Source: Buxus sempervirens
Lineage: Eukaryota > Streptophyta > Magnoliopsida > Buxales > Buxaceae
Assembly (NCBI GenBank): GCA_947561395.2
Contig: OX387182.1
Location: 1,002,001-1,066,000 of the forward strand
Direction of reading: 5' to 3'
DNA: 64,000 nt
Shown here: positions 10,651-21,970 of the stretch, piece after piece
How positions within the stretch are numbered: the stretch's first letter is position 1
Layout: the number at the start of each line of letters is the position of its first letter
Program-made: the position numbers and the translations under genes
The notes under the pieces: generated by a model
What the model was told of the DNA's origin: nothing
Database searches by the model: none
What the model saw: the letters and a program-made list of their open reading frames with translations, nothing else

Positions 10651-12570
10651 TTTCAGTGACAATTGAGGAGGAAGCTTAGAAATAAAATGAATAAACTTCT
10701 TGTGCATTAAGGAAGGGATCATAACACCACTGTTTTGCACAAAGTATTTAATGGGACAAAGAAAGAGAATCAAGTTGCTAGTTTGAATATTAAGAGATGG
10801 AAGGTGAAACATTAGCTTCATTGGTTGACTTCTACTCCTCTCACATCTTGGGTGATCACCATTTTGATATAAGCAATTTTGCAGTACCAAAAATTAGTGG
10901 GGTGCGCAAGGTTTGATTTGAATGTGTTTGCAAGGAAGCCAATATTAAGAAAGTGGTATGTGATCTATAGAGAGATAATTCCCTTGGTTTGGACGGATTC
11001 ACCATAGGATTTTGTGAAGATTGTTGAGATATCATTAAACATGATATTTTCGAGGTCTTTAAGAAATCCCACTCAGTAGGTATTATCTACTAAGTCACAA
11101 GTGAAACTTTCTTAGTCATTATTCCTAAGATTAAAAGAACGAGCAAGATGAAGATCTGTAGATCCATTAGTTTGGTTATTCTCATATACAAAATCATTGC
11201 TAAGGTTTTCTTAAATATGCTCAAAGTGTTTTCATACAGAGTAGGTGAATTCTGGATTGTATGCTCATTGCTAATGAATGTGGTGAGGAAAGGAAGGAGC
11301 AGATCAAGAGGGGGGAGGGGCTTTGTTCATGAAATTTATATGACAAAGCTTTATGATATAAATTGAGTGGCATTTTTCTGAGTTGGGGTTGCAGTGAAAT
11401 GGATTTGGATCAAGATAGAGGAATTGATCAAGGGATGTATGAGTAATGTAAACTTCTTCTTTTCAATGGATTAGCAGAAGGCAAGTTTATTTACTCTAGA
11501 TGTCTCAGACAAGAGGGCCATCTCTTTACTATGGCTTCTGATGTGCTATGTAGATTCCATTTTTGTGGTCAAAGAATTAGGGCTTAAAGTGGCCTCAAAG
11601 TAGAATAAGATAGGATCTATATTTACTACGTGTATTGTAACAATGAAACCATGCTCTAAGGAGGGGCCTGCAAAGATTTTCTTTGGAATAAAAGTGTTTT
11701 TCCATGTCTTAGGTTGATGTTTGCATTGAGAGCAAATGTGAACAAAAGCTTTGTTTATTCTGATGTCACAAAAAGAATGCTTGGACTTGCTAGCTTGTGG
11801 CATTGCAGCTGTGGCCTTTCAGATATTTAGGTATTCTTTTAGGTACCTCACATAGAAGTGCTAGCTTTTGGGACCTTCTTTAGAAATAAACTTATAAATA
11901 ATTATGTGGAAAAAAGAACCATTTGCTTTTTGGGGGAAATATCAATCTCATGAAAACTTCTTAAGCCAATATCCATTATAAACGAACAAGAGTCCTTTTG
12001 TGTTTTGTTTTTTTTTGTTTTTGTTTTTTGTTTTTTTTGTTTTTTTTTTGTTTTTTTGTTTTTTTTTGTTGTTTTTTTGTTTTTTTGTTTTTTTGTTTTT
12101 TTTTTTGTTTTTTTGTTTTCTTTGTTTTCATTTTTTTCTTTTTTTCGTTTTTTTGGTTTTTTGGTTTTTTGGTTTTTTGTTTTTTTGTTTTTTTGTTTTT
12201 TTGTTTTTTTGTGGTGGGTGGGTGGGGGGACCCAGTGTGCTTTGGACACACCCTATACATGAACTCACCCACAAGGCCCATGTATCAGTTATCTTTGAGT
12301 GCAAGACCTAGAGGAGGTTTGAACTCAATCAAGATGTCCAACTTTATGGTTTATCCCAGGTTCCACCCTTCACCAACCGGGCAACCCTTGCGGGTGCTCG
12401 TAAATTATGGAAAAAATTCAAAAGGATTTTCCATGGGATGAAATGGGAGAGAATAAAATGATCATTTAGTCAAGTGGGAACAGATTTGTAGAGAATGTAG
12501 CAAGGGGTTAAAAATCTGGGTAACATATTGGAAATGAATTCATCAATTTTAGGAAAGTGGTTGTGGAGAT
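10640..12570 (+). mobile_element. LINE (L1-type) reverse-transcriptase remnant
   Basis: A decayed plus-strand ORF2. Recognisable pieces in order are SLGLDGFTIGFCEDC near 10980 (family pattern APGPDGF), ETFLVIIPKIKRT and ISLVILIYKIIAKVFLNML at about 11105-11230, and the terminal RT piece KIQKDFPWDEMGENK near 12415-12460. Stops and frameshifts are frequent. The SINE at 12000-12410 sits between two adjacent parts of the RT core and so arrived later. The left edge is uncertain. Confidence 0.65.
12000..12410 (-). mobile_element. tRNA-derived SINE with an expanded A-rich tail, nested in a LINE
   Basis: Read on the minus strand, the body runs from about 12410 to 12212. It has a box-A-like TTGCCCGGTTGG and a box-B-like GAGTTCAAACCTCC about 58 nt further on, matching an RNA polymerase III internal promoter. 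The 3' tail on that strand is ~210 nt of A runs broken by single C residues, seen on the plus strand as T6-8 blocks separated by G. The tail produces long phenylalanine/lysine reading frames that are not genes. I found no clear target-site duplication. Confidence 0.55.
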
Positions 12571-12969
12571 TTAGGACAGAGAAGGGAAGACTGATATATA
12601 TATATATTTTTGACTTAATAGATTAAGAGGAGACTGCACAACCAAGTATGGAAGGGATATTAATCTTAGAGCTAGATATTTCAGTTTGGGGCTGTGGAAC
12701 CTGTACTTTCGTTGCACCCACCTGGTACCCATGTTCATTTGTTAGTAATTTTTTGAACTTCTGTTAGATTATTGAATGATATTTTAGGAGTAGAGGAGGC
12801 GAATGGGGCGAGTTAGTTGCTTAAAAGAGCTTTCTGCCCTTAATGATTATGATTTGGTAATTCATAAATCAGGTTAAACATCCAACTTAACCCTAACATC
12901 CCTAAACTGCCCCAAACTTTACCTTGATACATTAAAATATATATTTTTTGGTATATATCTAATATAAAA

Positions 12970-13310
12970 ATACATCATCATCATCAGAAGCCAGTTTCCA
13001 CCCAAGTGGGGTTGCCGACACAAATCTTGTCTTTCCATCCCGCTCTATCAAAAATCATATCTTTCGTTAATTTAGGTTTTTGTATGTCTTGTTTTGTTCA
13101 CTCCATCCATGTCTTTAGGTCATCTTGATCTATTAGGCCCTTCAATATGCGTCCCTTCACACCTTACAGGCACATCACTAGATCTCGGCATTACATATCT
13201 AAACCACCTTAACCTACTATCTTCCATTTTATCCCAAATGTATGATAGTCCTAACTATTTTCAAATATCTTCATTGTTTATTTTATCTTTCTTAAAATGC
13301 TCATTTTATA
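12970..13310 (-). mobile_element. Possible RTE-type LINE remnant
   Basis: The plus-strand text around 13000-13220, with AAGTGGGGTTGCCGACACAA and later phrases about 180 nt downstream, resembles the reverse complement of plant RTE-type reverse-transcriptase sequence that I know from other genomes. It is too decayed for a protein alignment by eye. Low confidence. Confidence 0.3.
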
Positions 13311-13789
13311 AATAAATTATATTAATTAAATAATATATTTTATTTGAAAACAATAATATTATAAACATTTTATAGTATAATTTGGTAAACCCAACCCATA
13401 CTGTTACCAACCCAATAGAATTAGGAGTGGGTTTGGTATAGGCTAAATTCTTATGGTGTGGGTTAGGGCTTGACAAAACCTGCCCTATTACCGTTCCTAG
13501 TTGTGGGAAAGAGCTTATTAGCTTCTCAATTCCCTTGGACATATAAATTCATTCCAACAAAGACTCTTTTGTTGCAAAATTTCTTTTCTGGTCTTCCAAT
13601 GGTTTTGATTAGAATCTCCCTCTTGGATGAGACCTCAAGCATGAAAAACAAGAAAGTGGAATTATTGAGTTAGATATTAGAAGGTTAGCAAAATGGTTAT
13701 TTTTGCATTTGGATTGCAAAGTGTTACTGACCACAAGTATTGCTCAGGATTGGAGAGCCTTGATGTTTTCCTCCTTTATGTAACAGTCT

Positions 13790-14300
13790 CCTTATTTGGT
13801 ATACACTAAATGCAGGATGTATTAACTATTAAGCTTAACTTTTATGGCCATTTTCTTCATAATTCAGGGCAATCAGGAGTGGGGGCAGTGTTCAGGGACC
13901 ATGAGGGGCTGGACATTCACCTCATCTTTGGAAACATTGGATGGGGATATTTGATATGAGTAGAGGTTATGGCAATCCGTGTGGATGCGAAGGAAGTGAT
14001 AGCCCAGGGTTAGAGACTTGGAGTTGTAAGGGGATTTTAACACAATTAATACTTGGATGAGAACCAAAGCACTTGTTCCTTGGCAGCTTCAATATGAGTT
14101 TGGGCTTTGCAGTATGGTGTTGAAGGAATGAATTTCTCATTATCGCACATCCCTAGACCTGATGATGTGCTGACAGATTTTATAGCAAAACGAGGAGCTC
14201 AACATGATTCCTTTTACATGGGGCATAGCAACGAAAGTGGGATACAATTCTGGTTTATTTAGTTTAGTGAGGATAGGATCTCACTTGTACCATCAGTAGC
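13790..14300 (+). mobile_element. RNase H-domain remnant of a plant LINE
   Basis: Plus-strand fragments read GQSGVGAVFRDHEGL near 13866, VEVMAIRVDAKEVIAQG near 13960, and SHIPRPDDVLTDFIAKRGAQ near 14140-14205. This is the order of the plant RVT_3-type RNase H domain at the end of L1 ORF2 or derived host proteins. Frameshifts and stops are present. It may be the 3' end of the LINE at 10640-12570, pushed apart by later changes. Confidence 0.55.
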
Positions 14301-16312
14301 TAGCCTGGGTATTTGACTGCTTGGTTGCTTGTTTCCTCCTCTCTCTATTTTCATCCAGAGTAGGGAGATTGTGTCTCCTTGCCTTCCTACATTATCCCTT
14401 TCATATATTAAATTTTATTATAAATCCAGAGAAAGAGAGGAGGAACATGTGTAATGATACCTAAATGATCTCTATCTAGCTTTCAATGTTCAATTGTCTC
14501 AAGCTCCCCATAAATTGCTGACCACAGTTTAGTTTTGATAGGACTTGGCACAGAGCTGCGTAGCATTGCAGGGAAGCAGGGTTTATACGTTGTCCTCCCT
14601 ACATCTATCTAATAATGTGCAGATGGAATTTTCCATGACCCGGTCAGTCAGTCAATCCAGTCCGATTAGGTGTAAGATTCCGAATCAAAATATCTGCAAG
14701 AGGGGGTCAGGGTTTATAATCTCTGCTCCATTTTACCATCATTGTGGAGGCTTTCGGTTTTTGTGGTGGATGTGATTGGTGGACAGTTATTGGAGGCTTT
14801 CCTCGTAGGGTTGGTAAACAAAATTTTGGAGTGGGTAGTTTTCGAGTAATCTACATGGGATCCTTTGCTTGCTCCATTTTAATCAAGCTTTCTTTTGGGA
14901 TGGACATTCAATGTACTTGAATGGAAGATTGGTTACATGGAGACATGTATATATGCCTAAGGAGAAAATAGTCACACTTATCGGATTCAACATTATCTAA
15001 ACTTATTACGTGCCTCATGTCTATCTGTGTTCTAGAATACACTATCATAAGTTAACACTTACAGCTTTTTCTACAGAAATAAGTCCTGTGCATGGGCAAT
15101 GGCTCCCAAAAAAGATTAATTTTATTGATGAACCGTCGGAGATTAAAAGCTCTCTCTTCAAATGCACTTTGTGTGTTATGGGGTTTTTTTTTTTTTTTTT
15201 TTTGGTGATGGAAGTTGTGTTATTGCCTATATGATGCCTTTGGATATTTGTTAGGTTCATTAACAGTGGAATTTTATGGAAGAGTTGTGTACAAATTAAA
15301 TTTCTCCGTTCATGCCATTTTTTTGATAATATTGCAGATGATATGGTTAGATTTTTCAACTTGAATCCATATCTGGGCGGGAATCGGGATAAATAAGGAT
15401 TGGTCATTGGGATTTTATTCTTGAGGACTTTGAGGTGGTTTGGTGGACATTTTGAGTGAGTGAATGGAGTTTGATGTAAATGGGTAGTCCTCCCTCAACC
15501 AGGGCTATTGAACTGGATTTTGATGGGTTCTTGTGCACAAGGCCGTCTGGAATTAGAATTTTTCATAATAATTAGCTGCTGTAAATTAAGCTAAGAAGAT
15601 ATGCTGATTGTGCAATTTTAGACCATGAATGGTTTGGCGAAATGGGTAATGCTGTAATTGATGAGATACAGGTAAGCCAGCCATCTTTCTTTTGCGGATG
15701 GTCCCAATCCCACATTCGAAGTCTCTGAATCTGGGAATGTTTTTTCTCCTGTTGTGGTTAACATATCTTGGCGTCGTTCTTGTACATACTCTGGTAACCC
15801 ATCTTTCAGACTTCAACTCGTCTAGAGATTTCTGAATCGTGATTGATGATGTTTAAGGTGAAATGTGGCTTGCTGCTAATGTTCTTGTAAAGCATCTTGG
15901 AGGTCATCTGGCTTCGCCCACAATGGAACCTATGAGTGCAGGTAAAGTTGTAGGGATGAATTGTATTAATAGACACCTTGGTCCTCCTCAATAGACATTT
16001 AAAAGTTGTATAAAGAAAGAAAACTAAATAGCTCAAAATAATTAATTCTAGATACGTAAAATAATATCAATTAGTAAATATAAAAATAAAAAATAACAGA
16101 TTTAGTGATAGAAAGGCCAACTATGTTGTAAAGATATTCAGCTTTTTTTTTATTTTTGAAGAGTGTGAATGCAACTCTAATTCTTCCAAAAAGGTTGTTT
16201 GTAGGATTTACCTCTTAGGACAATGTGGGTGGAGGTGCTGTAATTTCATCGAGCATGTGTGGGGGTTTTGGGTAATTAATTTACCGTTGAGTTACAAAAT
16301 CAAAAAGCGTGA
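14301..16312. other. Intergenic region, nothing firm
   Basis: AT-rich sequence between the LINE remnants and tRNA-Ser. A T18-20 run near 15183-15203 yields a spurious poly-lysine frame on the minus strand. I see no supported gene. Confidence 0.4.
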
Positions 16313-16394
16313 CGTCGCCTGAGAGATTCGAACTCTCGCGGGGAAACCCCATGTACTTAGCAGGCACACGCCTTAACCACTCGGCCAAAGCGAC
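16313..16394 (-). tRNA. tRNA-Ser, anticodon GCU
   Basis: On the minus strand the 82-nt gene begins GTCGCTTTGGCCGAGTGG and ends with AGGCGAC plus a G discriminator. The 7-bp acceptor stem pairs GTCGCTT with AGGCGAC (one G-T). The anticodon loop is CTGCTAA, giving GCU (AGC/AGU serine codons). A long variable arm (GGGGTTTCCCC region), typical of serine tRNAs, and an intact T-loop GTTCGAATC are present. There is no encoded CCA, as expected for a nuclear gene. Confidence 0.97.
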
Positions 16395-17802
16395 GCTCGT
16401 GGTAAAGAAGTTATTGCATTTTATATTTTACTATTATTCATGGAACATGGCAAGCAAATCGTTTTCCAACTTGCAACAGCGCAAGGGGCCTCGCTAACAG
16501 TACTGTTTGGAAACATGAGATATCTACGGATCCGAGAGTTACACCTACATATGTCACTCCTGAGTACACTGCACCCCAATTGCAATCGCCACCTGCCGCA
16601 TGCATCATCTTAATTGCGTGGTGATTTAAATGGGTTGGGTAGGGTTCAACTTCCATTTACCAACACGTTGGAAAATCATAAAACCAAACCCAACCCACAA
16701 ATAAACGGGGCAATCTAACCCGTTTAAATTTAACTTACTTGTTTTTTTTTAAATTTCTTTTTAAATTAGTGTTTATAGAGAAATTAGAAATCCTGGAGAC
16801 ATGAACAATATATTGTTTTTACAGGTAATATTAAGAATCAATAGATGATATTAACACTATCACTAAAACTAATCATGCATTAGCCGTATCTTTTTAATAA
16901 CACTAAACCCGTTTTTTATCTACCACATAAAAGTCAATTTAAAAAACCAAAGGAATTTTTTGTATTACATATATATATACATATATATTACTATGATTTG
17001 GGTACAATTAGGGTTGATTAACTGGCCGGCCCAGCATGGCACGAGCACATTTAAACCGTGCTTGGCAAGCCATGGGCCAGGCACAGCATGGCCCACCTAG
17101 GAGGCGGGGCGTGCCATGCTTGACCCGTAACCCAATACCTCAAGCACAATTAGGGATGAGCCATGCCATGCCGGGCTAGCTGGCCACCCACGGGCCGCAT
17201 AATAAATGTATTAAAAAATTCAAAAAATGGTAAAAATTAAATAAAAATACAAAAAAGTAGATATTATTTATTCACACACATTTTATATATATATTAAAAT
17301 ACAATGTTCTCCAAAAAATTTTTAAAAAGGTCAAAAAAAAACCCCCCAAAAAAAGCAAAAAAAAAACCTCTTCTTTTTAATGCAAGACTGCGGGCTGCGG
17401 CCTAACACGCGAGCCAATACGGTATAGTACGCTTAAAGCGTGCAGTGCCGCCCGCATGCTTCACGGACCACGACCCACGGGGCTTAGTGCCCAGTACCCT
17501 AGGACAGTACAACCTGCTAAGTGCCCCCGGCCCGGCCCGATAAGCTACCCGAGTTACAGTACGAGATACAATGGTTTTAGTCTTTAGTTTAGACCCTTCT
17601 GTTAAGTTTTAAAAAAAGACGACAATAGTGACGTATCGGGCTGATGAACTTTTAGACGGCTTTTTGGCAAGTATTTTAGTAATTATAAACAGTTGGCGCC
17701 ATCCGTTTCCTGCTTCCCCCGAAGGAAAGCAAGCGGAAGCTACCCGGGGAAAGGAGAGGGGGACGACACTGATCGAGAAAGCCATACGGAGAGAGAGAGA
17801 GA
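16395..17802. other. Intergenic region upstream of the RING gene
   Basis: Apart from the GC-rich repeat at 17010-17565, I see only AT-rich sequence, including AT-dinucleotide stretches near 16965-16990 and 17284-17300. The last ~240 bp must contain the promoter and leader of the RING gene; a GAGA run just precedes its ATG. No clear TATA box is seen. Confidence 0.4.
17010..17565. mobile_element. Possible hAT-like MITE with GC-rich ends
   Basis: The two ends (about 17020-17190 and 17390-17545) are rich in GGCC, GCATGG and GGCACG words and are imperfectly inverse-complementary. The ~200-bp middle is AT-rich. That architecture is common among plant hAT MITEs whose ends repeat GGGCC/GGCAC words. 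I could not fix exact termini or a target-site duplication. Confidence 0.3.
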
Positions 17803-18897
17803 ATGTCGTCAACCGACGCCACAACCACCGCCGCGGCCAGTGCCAGATCCACCATGAATGCAAGGCTGGCTTACTGGTGTCACCTGTGCGACATGAGCGT
17901 CTGGCTGTCCTCGTCTCCACCGCTCCGCTGCCCCTACTGCCGTGGCGATTTCCTCGAAGAAATGGACTCCCCTATTTCTTCTTCTCCTCTCTCCCATTAC
18001 CTTGACCCCTTCACCATTCCATCCCCTCCTCAAACCCTAATTTCCACAGCCGATGACTACCATTACGACTACCACCGCACCTTGGATTTCCTCTCTTCCT
18101 CCGGATCCCTCTTCGACGACGTGTCAGCCGCCGCCATTAACCGCACCTTGGATTTCATCTCTTCCTCCGGCCACCTCTTCGACGACGTCCCATTCGCCGC
18201 CATTGGCCACACTTCCAACTTTGAAGATGGCGATCGCACCTTTCCAACCAACCGCTTACCATCCGTACCCCTAACCACCGTTCGTCCTTCCTACGTTGAT
18301 CACCGCCATCTGATCCAACATCTCGCGGATCCTGAAGATCATATCAGCAACAACGGTTCCTCTCCGGCGTCAAAGTCTTCCGTCGAATCCATCCCCACCA
18401 TCAAGATCACCAGTTCCTTCTTGACTTCGGATACCATTCTCTGTGCAGTGTGCAAGGACGAGTTTGCAATTGATGTCGAGGCCAAGCAATTGCCTTGTAA
18501 ACATATCTACCATCCCGATTGTATACTACCATGGCTTTCGCAGCACAACTCCTGTCCTGTGTGTAGGTTTAAGCTACCGACCGACGATAATGGGGAACGG
18601 ATACTATCGAATGATAGTCGTAGGCTTTCATTGATGTTGGATAATTTCATGTTGGATATTGTCGGCGATTTCGAAAGTTTCTTCAGTCGTTCTGCTCGGT
18701 CGGCGACTCGGATGGCCCAAGTTGAGACTAGCTTGGCTGGACCTGCTAACAGCGGGGAGACTGTTTCGAGAAGGCCTGTTCCTGAAGGGAGCCGTGTGGA
18801 TGGTATCGGAGTTGGAGTCGGTGGTGGTGAGATTGCCTTGATAGACGAAGATGGTGATACTGTGATGTCTGATGTCAGGGAAAATTTGTCCGATTGA
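17803..18897 (+). CDS. RING-H2 E3 ubiquitin ligase with N-terminal zinc ribbon
   Basis: Single-exon gene of 364 aa, predicted to transfer ubiquitin from an E2 to target proteins. An N-terminal zinc ribbon uses C26, C29, C43 and C46 (YWCHLCD and RCPYCRGDF). The RING-H2 finger spans residues 214-254: C214, C217, C232, H234, H237, C240, C251 and C254, all eight ligands present, with the IxxWL-type ILPWL between ligands 6 and 7. This zinc-ribbon plus RING-H2 order matches the plant RZF1/RDUF group, often linked to stress signalling; the assignment to that group is from memory. The middle is low-complexity and holds two exact-length 22-residue repeats (residues ~92-135). No transmembrane segment is seen. 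The ATG lies at the first Met before the ribbon. Confidence 0.92.
   Translation: MSSTDATTTAAASARSTMNARLAYWCHLCDMSVWLSSSPPLRCPYCRGDFLEEMDSPISSSPLSHYLDPFTIPSPPQTLISTADDYHYDYHRTLDFLSSSGSLFDDVSAAAINRTLDFISSSGHLFDDVPFAAIGHTSNFEDGDRTFPTNRLPSVPLTTVRPSYVDHRHLIQHLADPEDHISNNGSSPASKSSVESIPTIKITSSFLTSDTILCAVCKDEFAIDVEAKQLPCKHIYHPDCILPWLSQHNSCPVCRFKLPTDDNGERILSNDSRRLSLMLDNFMLDIVGDFESFFSRSARSATRMAQVETSLAGPANSGETVSRRPVPEGSRVDGIGVGVGGGEIALIDEDGDTVMSDVRENLSD
18076..18207 (+). repeat. In-frame 66-bp tandem duplication inside the RING gene
   Basis: Two adjacent 66-bp copies (18076-18141 and 18142-18207) encode RTLDFLSSSGSLFDDV and RTLDFISSSGHLFDDV followed by an Ala-rich end. The reading frame is kept. Confidence 0.9.
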
Positions 18898-19389
18898 ATG
18901 GTGGTTTCCCGAGTTCTATATTTTTTGTCCTTTTTTTCTTTTATCAGAGCTAAGGTATGTTTTCTAATCCCGCAATATGCTTTTTTAGTATCCCTCTAAT
19001 GTGAATTTGGCTTCCTAAAAAGATTTAGATTTCGAGAGTTTGATATCTCCTTAAAATTCTAATTTTGATTGTATCCGGAATTGTCTTGTAATTGAGTTGA
19101 TAAATTATTTGCTTGAGCTCATGAACTACCTAACTGACTAATATATCACATTGATTGGAAGTTACAAAAAATTATTTGCATGTTATGAATGTATTTACTA
19201 GTTATATCCCAAATGAGATACCTTGGTGTTTCTATTTGCAAGTGATGACTGAACTTGGGAGGGAGTAAAAATTCAAAATTTTAGGTAGGGATAATCCTTT
19301 TGAAAGTATACAGAGTATAGCTTCAGTACAAAGAGTGGTAGAGGTGAAGTGACAACAAGAATTGATTAACTAAAAATCCCTAAAAGTAA
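18898..19389. other. 3' flank of the RING gene
   Basis: Probably the 3' untranslated region followed by AT-rich spacer. No gene seen. Confidence 0.4.
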
Positions 19390-19945
19390 TCAAATTTCAT
19401 TACTTTGGGTCAATTACTCACAAGAGGAGGGACATTGATGAGGATGTTGCGTATAGAAATAGAGTTGGGTGTCTTAAATGGAGAGGTATATTTGAAGTGT
19501 TATGCCATCAATTTATTCCACTTAAATTAAAAGGAAAATTTTATGAGGTAGTCATTAGGCTCGTTTTGATATATAATACATTTTAGGGCAACATAAAACC
19601 AACATATACATGAATCTTGTCCAGATGCATTTGTTGAGATGGACGTGTCTGAAGACTAAAAAGGATGATGTGAGAAATGAACATATTCAAGAGTAGTTGT
19701 TTGGACATGTAAAGTGAGTATGGAGAAAGTTAATTATGACAAGATATTGAAAGAATACTCGTGGGTGGATATTAGGGGGTAAGGAAAGACCAAAAAATAT
19801 ATAGATAGAATCAATTAGAAAGGATTTGAATAACCTTAAGTTAACTAAAGATATTGTTCTTGATAAATTGGGATGGAGGAATAAGATTCGTGTTGCTGAT
19901 CCTAACTAGTTGGCATATGACAATTGATTGAGATTTCATTACATT
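19390..19945 (+). mobile_element. RTE-type LINE, 3'-terminal remnant
   Basis: Decayed plus-strand frames follow the order of the C-terminal end of plant RTE reverse transcriptases. There is an ITREEGH-like start near 19410, then LKLKGKFYE near 19515, HQHTHESCPDAFVEMDV-like text at about 19590-19650, a FGHVK-like motif near 19700, and a final IRVADPN followed by a stop near 19890-19905. Many stops and frameshifts are present. Confidence 0.6.
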
Positions 19946-20803
19946 GACAAGTTCTTTATAGAGGTTCCAACAGTTTTATCAGTCATTATTTGGTGATCTA
20001 ACTGTTTTATCACGTAGCATTTAAGTTATTACTTCTGATTGGATCTTCAGTGTTCGAGATCATGGGATAGTTTCTCTTTAGTTGGTTCTCTTTGAAGGAA
20101 AATGCAGAACAAAAGAGCTGTTTGCCTGTACAAGAAGGGGAAGGGGAAGAGGGGGGGTGTCCATCTTAGACACCAAGATTGTGCCTTCACTTTAAATTGC
20201 TTTATAGTCGACTTTCGGATCTTTTCAGATTTTACCTTGAGGAACTCAGTTGGCTTCTTCAGTTATTTCATTCTTAAAAAACTTCTGGGAAATGAGGTTG
20301 AAGTATTTGAACACTTAGCAAGTTTAGCATGCATTTTCAACACAATAGAAGGTTGGATTGTCAAACATGTAGTTGAAAATAGTTGATTTCACATTTAAGT
20401 TATATTTAGTGGGAAAAAGATCAATTGTCTTGATGGCGTGATGGTATGATCTTGTGTAAGCATGTTTTCATTTTCAGTTCTTGATCCCAGTTCAAGGATA
20501 TTTACCATTAGTGGTAAGTCAGGGAAAACTTCAGTGGCCTAGCCCATGACGCATTAGTCAAACAGGTTTTGTCGCACACCAACTACTGAAAGCTTGAGCC
20601 ATATGGCTTTGTTTAGTAGGTCATTATTCATAATGATGGAACAGATTTTGAACCCTCTGATGGTTGCACCATTCTAGTGCGATGACATACACCATCTAGT
20701 CAAAATCTCGTAAGAACTATGAAATATTTAATTTACGGCTTAGTTATCTAAACAGGATCCAGCATCTAAAGAGCTCAAATATGCAATTAGTAATAAGATT
20801 TTT
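19946..20803. other. Intergenic region, no gene seen
   Basis: A 94-codon open frame at 20102-20386 has no recognisable family and lies in unremarkable AT-rich sequence, so I do not call it. Confidence 0.4.
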
Positions 20804-21970
20804 CCTTTGTTTAGTATGGCATTTATCCTTGAATATCTGACCTTTGAATACTTAATTATCTTTGTTTTTATACATGAAAGTCTTCTGTGCCGGAGTTTTA
20901 TTTCCTTAATTATTTTCTTAGTTGTTTGAATAGATTCTAGTACCTAGAGAACTACCTTCAACAATACTCCAAAGAACCTCTGATAAATGCAGCAAGTGAC
21001 ATGTTTACAATTCAACATAATGCAATGGATAACAACAGTAACCTCACATACAGTATTAATCCCCATATTACAATAGCAGATCACCCGACGGAATAAATTT
21101 TACAACAGTGTGAACAGCACTCTTTGCATAAGTGGATCACACCACATTATACACAGATTAAGGGCAGTGCAGGATTTCATGTGCGGAAAATTTCCAGCCA
21201 AAAATGCTGGCTCTGGCACTGAACACAAAAAACCCCTGAAAATAAGTAGTTTTTCATAAGAGGTTTCCTTTGTTAAGTATGTCATTCATCTCGAATATGT
21301 GACCTTTAAATGCTTAATTATCCTTTTTTTTAACATATGAAAGTCATCTGGGCCTGAGTTTTACTTGCTTAATTATTTGCTTAGCTTTTTGAATAGGGTC
21401 TAGTACCTATAGAACCCAAATAAACAATCTCTTCATTGGTCTTACCTTTGTTAAGTGTGATGATCATCCTCTAGTTAAGCTACTTTTGAGTACTTAATTA
21501 TATTTCTACTGTATACACACTCTCGACGTCTGAGTCATTCCTTTTTCTCATAAGGTTTGATTTTCTTTAATTGATTTGAATTCTGGAATAAAGAACTTGA
21601 ATAACCGATTTCTTCATTGGTTTTATCTGTGTGAGGTATGGAAATCATCCTCAAATATATGAGTTCTGAGTAATAATTTCCTCTTTTACTCACATGTTCC
21701 CAGGCCTGAGTCTTGTTTACTTTTCTTCTGATTTTTGCTCTGCAATAATTCAATTCTTTTTTCGTTATTTAGACGGAATCTGATTTAGTCGGAATCTATT
21801 ATCAAAATAACTCAAGGGATCTCTTCGTTCGTTTTACCTTTGTAAAGTACATGATCATCATTTAAGTATATGACTTTTGAATGTTTAAATATTTATTTAT
21901 TTTTGTATACTCTTGTGCTGGCACAAGTCTTATTTCCTTTTCCTCTGAGGCTTTATTTGCAGTTTATGTA
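20804..21970 (+). repeat. Five imperfect tandem repeats of ~180-210 bp
   Basis: Equivalent points (TTTGTTAAGTATG-like) occur near 20815, 21267, 21448, 21626 and 21837. Each copy runs through ATCATC, GACTTTTGAATACTTAATTA-like text, then CCTGAGTCTTATTTCC-like text and a TCTAGTACCTA-like end. Unrelated sequence of ~270 bp (about 20950-21240) separates the first copy from the others. There is no long open frame. It could be a decayed minisatellite or a repeat-bearing non-coding transcript. Confidence 0.75.

Noticed and set aside
11902-12441. Several overlapping 85-147-codon frames rich in Phe or Lys
   Set aside because: They are translations of the T/G-patterned SINE tail in different frames, not proteins.
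15045-15407. 120-codon minus-strand frame with a poly-lysine run
   Set aside because: Caused by a T-run on the plus strand; no family recognised and no other support.
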